Of a stretch of DNA of 64,000 bases, positions 1-8,615 are shown piece after piece (within the stretch, counting starts at the first letter, position 1; every line of letters begins with the position of its first letter). Source of the stretch: Seiridium cupressi (Eukaryota > Ascomycota > Sordariomycetes > Amphisphaeriales > Sporocadaceae); contig JARVKI010000135.1 of the NCBI GenBank assembly GCA_036674765.1, positions 1-64,000 of the forward strand, written 5' to 3'. Under the pieces are notes generated by a model that did no database searches, had not been told where the DNA came from, and saw only the letters and a list, made by a program, of their open reading frames with translations. A program made the position numbers and the translations under genes.

Positions 1-540
1 TTATTAAAATAAATTTAATAATTATAAAATTAATCGTAATTAATTATTATTATAATTAATATTATTAATATTAATAAAAAATTAAATTATATAATTATTA
101 TTTAATTATAAATATTCGGTTTTATTATTAAAACTTTAAAAAAAATCTTTTATATTTTAAATAAATAATTATAATTAAATTAAAATAACTTTAATTAAAA
201 AATTAAATAAAAATTTAATTATATAAATATATTTATTATTAAAAATATATTATAATAATTATTAAAAATTATTTATTCGTAATTTTATAACATTATTTTA
301 TATTATATATAATAAAAATTTAATTAAAATAATTAAAATAATTACTAATTAAATAAATATAAATAAATATATTTAATTATAATTATATATAATTTTATAT
401 TTTATAATTTAATTATATTTTTATATAATTAAAATAAAATATTATAAATCTTATTAAATTATAATTTTATTAAAGTAAATCTTTAAATAAAGTTTAGTCT
501 TTAATAAAAAGCGTAAATATAAAGTAAAAAAACGCGTTTT
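1..540. repeat. Extremely AT-rich island, probable RIP-mutated repeat
   Basis: The first ~540 bases are almost entirely A and T, full of TAAT/ATTA/TTAA words, with only a handful of isolated G or C, many of them in CG pairs. Composition changes abruptly to about 50% GC shortly after 540. In Pezizomycotina this pattern is characteristic of repeats hit by repeat-induced point mutation (CpA to TpA). No open frame or recognisable transposon protein survives. The element's other end lies outside the window, so its identity cannot be told. A mitochondrial insertion is less likely because no mitochondrial gene is visible. Confidence 0.75.
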
Positions 541-1294
541 TTAATAGTAAGGCCTTTAACCGTCCGTAGTTAAGGGGGTAGTATTATTTAGGCTCGGAGT
601 TACATATTAGCTTATGGCGTAAAATGCGGTCATGATTTATGGCCGTAGCAAGGAGAGAAGTGCAATGCCAATATCGTAGGTTTCACCTGCTCAATTTTGC
701 GGCGTGATATTTAGTCGTAAAGATTATAAGATGTTTCGTGAAGAGGTACGACGATATTATGCCCGTCATTTAGAAGAAGCGGGTACGAATACATACCATT
801 CAATACTATTTAGTTTATTTCAACCTGATGGTAGCCAATCACTACAAAGTGCAAAATCATGTCCGAGGAGGCGCGCGCCGCTCGCCGCTCGTTCTTCTAC
901 ATCCCTTCCTGCCGCAGATACATGCATGAGTATTGAGTAGAAATTGAATGAAACCGCACCCAGGGCTCACAAACGTACTTACACCTTGTCACTAAGAGCA
1001 TTGATTTCGGGCGCGCTCGTACAGCGAAGCAACGCGCAGTGGTAAACGCACGGCAGGCCGCTTTCTCCTCACAGCAGCTACATCACAATTTAATAGCACA
1101 ATCCGATTGAGCTCCTCGACCTATCTCTCCACAAAATTAATGACAAGGGTTCAGTGCCATTCAGGTATGATGCAAGATTGTTATGGTGCTCCATGTTATT
1201 TTCCAGGCTACGAAGGCTTTCCGAAGATAGTTAAACGAATCCTGCCGGCTCCGCCAAACGTGTATGCGACGTTGATGGCAGCATAGCTATTTCA
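541..1294. other. Relic intergenic DNA next to the AT island
   Basis: This stretch has normal GC content and no gene I can support. A short frame at 704-940 has no recognisable domain and no splice context. The segment is probably the edge of the same degraded repeat plus unique flank. Confidence 0.5.
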
Positions 1295-1700
1295 GGGAGC
1301 TTGGTGCAATAGTTGGAGCACCTGGCAACCCCTGCCCGAAATAGGCGGTAAGCGGCTGCTCGCAGCCGCGAGAGCTGCTTAATCGAAGCAGAGGTCGTCG
1401 GTTTAAGTCCGGCAGCTCTATCACTCTTACGAGAGGCAACCCCCTCCCCGGGAAACGAGGCCTAGCCCTAGGGAAAGACAGGCGCCTGTAAATTATTATT
1501 ATGGCATTATTAAGGATCTTATAATTAAGGACTAGAATATTAAGGAATATTGGTTTATTGTGATTAGGCTTACGGCAATTTCTTTCCGGGACCCCGGTCG
1601 GTAGGGTTCTTCCCATACGGCGATCAAGGACAAGAATAAGGCCTATCTGTAGTACGCTAGGATAGATGAATACACACACATCACATCACATCACATCTAT
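1295..1700 (+). mobile_element. tRNA-derived SINE-like element with CACAT tail
   Basis: The head (1295-1420) folds like a tRNA at three arms. The acceptor strands 1295-1301 and 1414-1420 pair at six of seven positions. The D stem GTGC/GCAC (1304-1307 and 1318-1321) encloses a loop containing GG. The T arm GTCGG/CCGGC (1397-1401 and 1409-1413) has a seven-base loop, so GGTTTAAGTCC matches the pol III B box and TGGTGCAATAGTTGG resembles the A box. The region between the D and T arms is about 75 nt, too long for an ordinary tRNA, and has no clean anticodon arm. After it come a non-tRNA body, an AT-rich stretch and a CACAT microsatellite (about 1673-1697), the order expected of a SINE. An intron-containing or pseudo-tRNA gene is the alternative for the head. 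Confidence 0.45.
1673..1697. repeat. (CACAT)n microsatellite
   Basis: A short run of CACA followed by repeated CACAT units. Simple repeats of this kind often end SINEs, and it sits at the 3' end of the tRNA-headed element. Confidence 0.7.
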
Positions 1701-2547
1701 TTTCAACTCTTCGTACTCATCCGGAGATGAAAAGCAGATGGCGGTTACGATAATGAATGCCGAGAACGAGTAAAGAGTAGGCTTTTGGTCGGAGGATGTC
1801 GCTTACCCATCGCGCACTATTCAAAACCGAGAACCCAGGAATTGCCGATCTGAACAATTACGCCAAAGAACCTTGGAATGCTCTTGGTGTAAGACGTCAT
1901 GATAGCTATTCGTAGGTTTCTGGGGTCTTCCGCTGGCGTTCGGCGGGAGGGCAGCCAAGTCTCTTGGCGACACTGATCAGCAGGGTAGCTATGGTGTCGC
2001 GTGCGACGTAACGTCTTTTGGTCGCTTACCGCAATCCGCAAAAGATCCTTCCAGCCTTACAATGTAACGTAGTTTCTTGGCGTCTCCACATTTTGACCAA
2101 AATTTACCCAGGTGCTCTATAGGAGTCAGCTCACTAAGCAGCTGAACTCGCATTAACCCATACCGGCAAGGTCAGCCTGGCAGAGCACGATCAGCAGCTG
2201 AGTTGCAATCCCAGAAGGAATTATAGCACCAGTGTTCCTGGATTATATTGCATCATTGTCTTACAGAGGTATGGTGTACACCAAGCGATAGATGTCGCCC
2301 GCGGCTATATATAAAGATGTATGGTCACATATGCAAAGTTATAATTCCATACCTCAGATCATTTTTCATCGGATATTTCAACATTATAGCACCACACTTG
2401 TCACCAAACTTATAACAATGTACTTCAAAAGATCACCAAGAACTTTAATTACCTCCTCTATAGCCACTATAATTGGATAACCTACTGGTCTTCCTGCTTT
2501 AAAACCCAAAACACAACCTTGTAGACTACTCTCTACATCTCAGCAGA
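1701..2547. other. Intergenic, 5' flank of the secreted protein gene
   Basis: No coding region is supported. A TATATATAAA stretch near 2305-2314 and the pyrimidine-rich run just before the start codon at 2548 are plausible promoter and leader elements for the downstream gene. Confidence 0.4.
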
Positions 2548-3412
2548 ATGAGAGTGCAACTATATATATCTGGTCTGGTAGCTGCCGCTTCCGCTATACC
2601 AGCTCCAAATACGGAGATCTGTGGCCCTGGTTCAAATTGCGAGTTGGTGAACGTCGATGGGGTGAAGAGATACCGTTTCAAGTCTGGCCTCGAGCCTGGC
2701 AGCCACGACTATCAGAAGAGATTCTATGAGACTCCAGTGGCCGCCAGCCTTGGCCGCCGAGAGGATAATGTCGAGACGAAGGTGGTCATGGGGGAGACCA
2801 TGATGCAATGGGGCTGTGATACCGACGTCGAGTCCAAGATTAAGGACGCGATCGACTCGGCTTGCAAGTCCGAGCGAGGGTGCGACGAGGGCTCTCCCAA
2901 GAAATTCGACATCAAAAAATGGGCGAGCAAGAGCGAAGAGCCTAGCGATGCGGATCTGAATATCAGAATGGATGGCAAGTATTCCAACCAGAAGGCCAGG
3001 GATGCCCTACAAGAGGCGATGCAGGCAACAGCCACCGGCGACAGTGTCACTGCGGACGACAAGCAGTGGAAACCAGTAGCCAGCGGTGCTGGGGCAAAAT
3101 GCTCGGAGAAGCAATTCCCTAACTACGTTGCTATCAACCGATTCGAGGACGGCAATCTCAAAGATTCGATGGAGTTCCGCGCGGAGCTCGTCGAGGGTGA
3201 GAGTAAGTAATGACCCAGATTCCTCCAAGGTTTCGTTTTGTTCCGACGGCACAAAGACAGCCCAATCACTCATGTTCTCGACCATTATACTAACAAGTCT
3301 CGCAGAGAATTGCCTCGGAGTAGACATACTCGGAGCTATTGTTGGGGCAATCAACCCTATCGCAGGCAAGTTTTTCGGGGCTGTCAAGGTGCTGTGCGAG
3401 AGTGAACTATGA
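2548..3412 (+). CDS. Small secreted protein of unknown function, two exons
   Basis: Exons 2548-3202 and 3306-3412 give 253 residues. The N-terminus (MRVQLYISGLVAAASAIPA) is a convincing signal peptide. The mature part has several cysteines (ICGPGSNCE near residue 25, WGCDTD near 90, two close cysteines near 110, one near 190) and an acidic, lysine-rich middle. The intron is set by a GTAAGT donor, a TACTAAC branch point at about 3289 and a CGCAG acceptor. Splicing adds a glycine-rich hydrophobic tail (GVDILGAIVGAINPIAGKFF) ending in ESEL. A second donor, GTGAGA at 3197, is in the same phase and would shorten the protein by two residues. I recognise no family. A secreted effector-like or antimicrobial role is only a guess from size, secretion and position beside repeats. 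Confidence 0.8.
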
Positions 3413-3855
3413 GTGGTAGACACGACGTTTGCCGGTGCTGAATAAGCCAGTGGGAGAGTTCGGGTTGAGTCCCCTGTAGTATATGTGTCAATACTCGTAG
3501 CGTAGTCTATATATAAGCGACCCGATGGTCTTATTGCTATCCTATCAATTGATTTTCGGGCGTGAACATTGGCTTGGCAGAGGACAAGTTGTTGTGGACC
3601 AATACTTGGTTACAATTAGCGCAGCCTAGGCTTAATCCAACTCACAGTTCAATATGAAAAGGCTGATCTAACGGGGTACAATGAACTCTGCTCCCAATTA
3701 TGACGACATAGATGCCTGCACGTCTAAGCCACCACCCTATCCTACACCGACAGTATAGATGCGGGCACTAAAGGAGTTGTAACCTTTACCTGACCGCGTT
3801 ATAAGTTAGTACCGCGTATTTGATATTAACTGAGTGAATTCTTTCCGCAGAAACA
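3413..3855. other. Intergenic spacer
   Basis: Holds the 3' flank of the secreted-protein gene and the promoter of the ankyrin gene. No open frame or repeat is supported. Confidence 0.5.
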
Positions 3856-6293
3856 ATGGACATCTGCGACTTCCCGTTAGAGCTGATCCTTGAGATCGCC
3901 ATATACACATCATCTAGGGATTTCTCTCAATTGGTTCTGGCAGAACGGCGATATGAGAAGTGTCTGTGGTCTGTCTTGTACGTGATGTTGCTCCCTCTTC
4001 AACCGGACAGCCGTCTAGCCGAACAGGGGCCTCCCAATAGAAAGGGCGTGCTGGGCTGGGCTGTGGAGCACGGCTCCCTGCGCACATTGCAAAAGGTCAA
4101 CGAATCCGAGGCACTGAAGCCATGCATTATTAACCAAATCACTTTTAAGCCTTCTACTACTTCAGCCGATGACGGCCCTCTGGGATCCCATGAGCTTCTA
4201 CCCCTCCATCTGGCAGCCCTGTGTGGCCAGCCCTCCATTGTTCGTTACCTTATACAGAGAGGCGCCGACGTCAATGCCACTGTCGCACACGGGTTGCTTC
4301 CTGTCCACCTCGGCAAGACTGGTGAAGTTGTGCAGATACTCATTGCCTCCGGAAGCCGTCTCGACATAGTTGATGGGACCACGCCAATGCTCTGCAGTCT
4401 GACGCACCATGCTGATTCCAGTGCTGTCGCTGCGTTCAATCAGCTTGGGGCGGACCCGAACCAGGCGGACAGCAGTGGTACAACGCCTGCTCAAGTGGCC
4501 GTTGACCAAGGGAATGTGGATGCTCTCAAGGTTCTCCTCGAAGCAGGCGCCGACATCAAACAGCCTCTGCCTGGTGGAGAGACCTTGATATACCGAGCAG
4601 TTTGGCTGACGAGACCAGATTCCCCCAAGTCCGACGCTCCGAGCCCATGTACGTGTCTCTGAATATCCATTATATTGTGTTCTAGCGCTGAATGAGCTCA
4701 TAGACTCCGACGCGGCCGTGACCATGATCGGCATGATTCTTAGACCACGGCGCATCCGTGAATTCAGGCCACATTTCCACCTTGACCCGTACGAATCGGC
4801 GGTTTTACACGCCAACTCTGTTCCTAGCAGTCATGCTCTCAGACTCGGCAGATGTGGCCCAGCTCCTTCTGGAGAGGAGTGCAGACCAGCATGCAGCATA
4901 CTCCAGGAAAAGAAAGATGATTGGATTTCACGTTCCACAAATGGATTGGTTCGAAGAGATATTCGCGAAAACTCTCGTGGCCAACTTCATCGCCGGAATG
5001 GTCCATGCGCCACCGAGATTTCACGGCCAAGCATTAGTCGAGCCGGAATGCATCAAAAAGCTAGGTCTGCTGATTCAGCACGGTGGAAACATCGACGCCG
5101 AGCTTGGGGGTACCACAGCGCTCATGTATTGTCTTCGACAATCGGGGCGCAGAGCCCCGACTGCAAGGGAATTGATTTGTCCTCTCCTCGACCTCGGTGC
5201 AGACCCCTGCCATCAGGACCAAGATGGAAACCAGCCCATCCACATCCTGACTGGGCAGTTTTACCGCCATGTACAGGAGAATAAAACAGAAAGTCACAAC
5301 CTACCTCGATGGCGATCTCTGGCGTGTATCATGGATGCGATGATCAATAAAGGTGCCGATCCAAACGCCCGGGATGCGCTTGGCAGGACGGCGGCAATGC
5401 TTCTTTGTTTTCAGCCGTCTAATATACCAACAGCTTTCCTGCTCAAGGCTTTATTGAGCCGTGGCAATATCGACGTTAATGCTGCCGATACTGATGGATA
5501 CACAACACTGCACCACGTCATTGGTTCGTCTGGAGCTTTACTGGCTCATGAGTCATGCTTTCGACTGCAGGTATTACTGGAATACAGCTACGGCAAACTA
5601 GATGTCAATCCCCGTGAAATTTCCGGCCGGACCCCGCTACATGTGCTACTTGAAGCACGAGATCTTAACGGTAAAAAGCGCGACGGCCGGGAAATGTTGT
5701 CCTGCTACAACAGAAGACGCGCAATTTCCATGCTCTTGAGAGCCGGGGCCCACGTGACTACGCAGAAAGTGTTCCCCTCTATTGTTTTTGACGCTCTATC
5801 GGCTCCCATTCTCAGCACAGAAACTTCCGAGTTGTCTCCAACTCGCAGCACGGCGGAGATGACAGGCAGCTACACTCCACCCCAATTGGCTTGCGTTGGA
5901 CGAGACCCGCTCGCTATGCTCAAGATCATGCTTCATCACGGCGCAGTTGCAGACATCGATACTGGAAGCGGTCGTCTCGGATTGACGCCGCTAATGACTG
6001 TTGCCGGTCTGGGAGCTGCTGGTGGATTGACCCGTAATACCCTGGTCAAGGCCATTCAATTGCTGTTGGGGGCCGGAGCGGATGCGGAGCTGCGCGATGG
6101 GAGAGGCCGCACGGCTTGGGACATATTCTTGAAATATCGAAAAACAAAGTTTCTCTGGGTCTGGTCTCCCTGTCTGGACAGGCTAATGCCCGAGATGCCA
6201 ACCGAGGAGAGAGATAAGTTGCTCGGGTTGGGTGCGACAGAACGCCCCACGGTTTCACCGTCTGAGGCTATATGGACAACATCTTACGATTGA
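3856..6293 (+). CDS. F-box-like / ankyrin-repeat protein
   Basis: The start ATG sits in a good context (AAACAATGG). The N-terminus MDICDFPLELILEIAIY resembles a short F-box-like helix (LPxELxLxI). Ankyrin repeats follow from about residue 113 (LLPLHLAALCGQ, IQRGADVNA) to near the C-terminus (LTPLMTVAGLG, LLGAGADAELRDG), so this is probably a protein-interaction or ubiquitin-adaptor scaffold. An intron 4649-4743 (GTACGT donor, TGAC branch, TTCTTAG acceptor) joins the frames and gives 780 residues. However, 4686-4737 also looks coding in another frame (DSDAAVTMIGM, an ankyrin helix) running into LDHGASVNS after a one-base shift at about 4739-4742. Either the intron really removes that piece, or the gene has a 37-55 nt intron plus a frameshift. 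Fungal genes of this architecture are common and rarely characterised. Confidence 0.8.
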
Positions 6294-6359
6294 GATCTAT
6301 GATTCTTAAGATAACTTCCATCGCACCTCAAATACATCTTTTGACACATAGAACCCATG

Positions 6360-7853
6360 TCAGGAAACTATGCCATGCAACTTGTCCATAATGTGCGCTG
6401 TGGCAACGGACTCGCCCCACAGAGTCTCCGCGGAGCTCGCAGCTCGCTGAAGCCAGAATTTCCTGCTTTGTTCGTCGCCAAGATTCTCATATATGTACGC
6501 AATGTCCTCCATTGTGTGTATCACATGACCGAAAGGCTGTTGGTCAGAATTGCTATGGACATCAAATCCAGTTTCATTCAGGATGGAGAAGCATATCTCC
6601 AACGCTTCACGAGGCTTTCCGACATCAATAAGAATATGCTCTTTTTGTCTCAGAGCTGATAATGCGAGCCTGGACCTCGAGCCGAACGTGTCTAGTGCAC
6701 TTCCATACGCCTGCGAAGCCACGGTCAATGCACGGTCATACTCTTCATCCTTCCTCAGAAGTCGGCAGGTGGATAGTCGTGCATCTAGTGCCACTGCTCG
6801 CTTCGCCTTGTCCCTACTTGAGCCGCAGAGGTTCGATATGGCTAGCAGCCCACGTTCAGAAATGTCTCTTGTCCTGGAATCCCGAGCTAGTTGAACCAGC
6901 ATTACGTTTATCGGATGCTGGTCTCCGAGGTCGATCCTCGCCAGAGAACTAAGATACTCAGTCACTTTCTGTCTGATCTGCCAGCAGCTACGTGTGTTTG
7001 ACGGGGATAGTGTTGCCAGCGTCTCCATCATGAATTCAAGTACAGGCGTAGTCTGAAGAGCCTTTTCGGCTCTGTCACATGCTTCATGCAGGGCCGACCA
7101 GGCACGGGTGTTGGACCCTATTCGGAACAGGTATATAGCGTGCTTGATCTGAGTCCAAAAGCTCTGGCCTGTGTCTGATATGGGACCTGGAAAATAAAGA
7201 GTGCAGGCAGTCTCCACGCTTCTGATGAGATTGTACATGTCGATATGCCCATTTTCCGATCTATGTATAGAGCCAGACCGATAGAGGTTGGCATGTAGAA
7301 CCGGGTTCTGGAAGTGAAACTGGCAAGCAGCATAGCTCGACGGTTTTCTGATGGTCGCGCCATCTAGTTGTCGATTGAATGCCCCGTCATTGTTAGTAGG
7401 CTTCGTTAATGCTTGTGTGGCTTGTGCTGCTTTTCCGCGATAAGACTCTTTTCTTGCACCCCGAGACCTGTCTCGATGCTGCAGTTTTAGGTGCCGGGCA
7501 ATTTTGCGCAGCTCATCCACGCCAATGTCAGGGTGATCCGAGCTCGGACTTGCGTGGTGGCCAGATGTACGTATGGCTTTGATATACCTATCTTTCTCTG
7601 ATGCCTTCATGTACTTGGAGACGCCCCACTTTCTGAATTTGGACTTGAACATTTGCAATCTGCGTTAATGAATTAGAAGGCGAATGGAAGTGCACAATCT
7701 CAGGTCGGATACCTACGTCGCCTTGAATCCGCGATCGAGCATGACTTTTTGAACTTGAGTTGCAGTTGTAGCCTTGTAGAGCTTGATAATGGACTCCCGG
7801 TTTTCCTCCCATTCTTGCCGACTAGGGCTCTCGGTGACAACGGTTTCGACCAT
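6360..7853 (-). CDS. Clr5-domain protein with TPR-like C-terminus
   Basis: Exons 7853-7717 and 7659-6360 give 478 residues. Splicing out 7660-7716 (GTAGGT donor, CGCAG acceptor) joins MLDRGFKAT to LQMFKSKFRKWGVSKY. This restores a complete N-terminal Clr5 domain (about residues 12-60: W, then IIKLYK, then GFKAT and the FKSKFRKWG motif), a fungal-specific domain thought to bind DNA or chromatin. The rest is helical; the C-terminal third has TPR-like pairs (RALTVASQAYGSALDTFG, REALEICFSIL), as in many Clr5 proteins. The gene ends 67 bases from the 3' end of the converging ankyrin gene and shares a 762 bp upstream region with the divergent HET-like gene. Function is unknown. Confidence 0.85.
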
Positions 7854-8615
7854 GGTTGAACTGCTGGATCGCTGAATCGCAAGCCATAAAACTTATCCCT
7901 CCTAGAATTCTGCAATGCAGATTCGCATTGCGTCAACGGCTGACTTTATAATGATGCCCTTCTGAATCGCTGCGATTGATACACGCAGCCTCGAACTCCT
8001 GTGGTAAGAAGAGCATTGCACGGCCCGTATCCCCGCATAAGTTTGGCAGCCTTATCGGGCAGACGGCGACCAATCCCCAGGAGGCCGCAATGTTTTCGCA
8101 CTGCAAAACGCCTTGTTGCTGTCACACCGCCGCAAAACAATACCTAGGTGTCCCCATCATATCGACCATTGAGTTTGACACATGCACCAAGTTCCTTCCT
8201 CATTCGACAAAGCAATGCAGCCTCGAGGCTCAGTTTCGGTGACTCGTCAATCGACGCCCGACATCTGCCCTCTCCAACATGGTAATGATTGGCGGGGGTG
8301 CGTCATTTGTTCAATCTAATAATTCTTGCATGACTTAAGTGAAGCACCTCGCCGCTTGAAGAGATCCTTCGATTCTGCGCTGGCTCGCCTCGTCGTTCGA
8401 GTCGCTCACTCGCTGGGCGTAGGCAATTAAGAGTGCGAGGTGTGACATGGTTGCCTTGTTTCTGCCTGCCACGCCCGTCAGCCTCAACCTTGCATGGCTG
8501 GATATAGACCGAAAAGAATCCCAAGTAGTTTTTATTTTCTAAAATTCGTACCACGATCGCACGAAGCTAGTGATCTGACTCTGCCGTCAGCGAGGTACTT
8601 GCCCAAGAGCCCGGC
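7854..8615. promoter_or_regulatory. Divergent promoter region between Clr5 and HET-like genes
   Basis: 762 bp separate two start codons pointing away from each other, so both promoters must lie here. No clear TATA box was found and no open frame is supported. Confidence 0.5.

Noticed and set aside
1..540. Mitochondrial DNA insertion
   Set aside because: AT content would fit, but no mitochondrial gene, tRNA or intron ORF is visible and the adjoining DNA is nuclear in style.
1673..1697. CRISPR-like short repeats
   Set aside because: Units are only five bases without spacers; a eukaryotic microsatellite.
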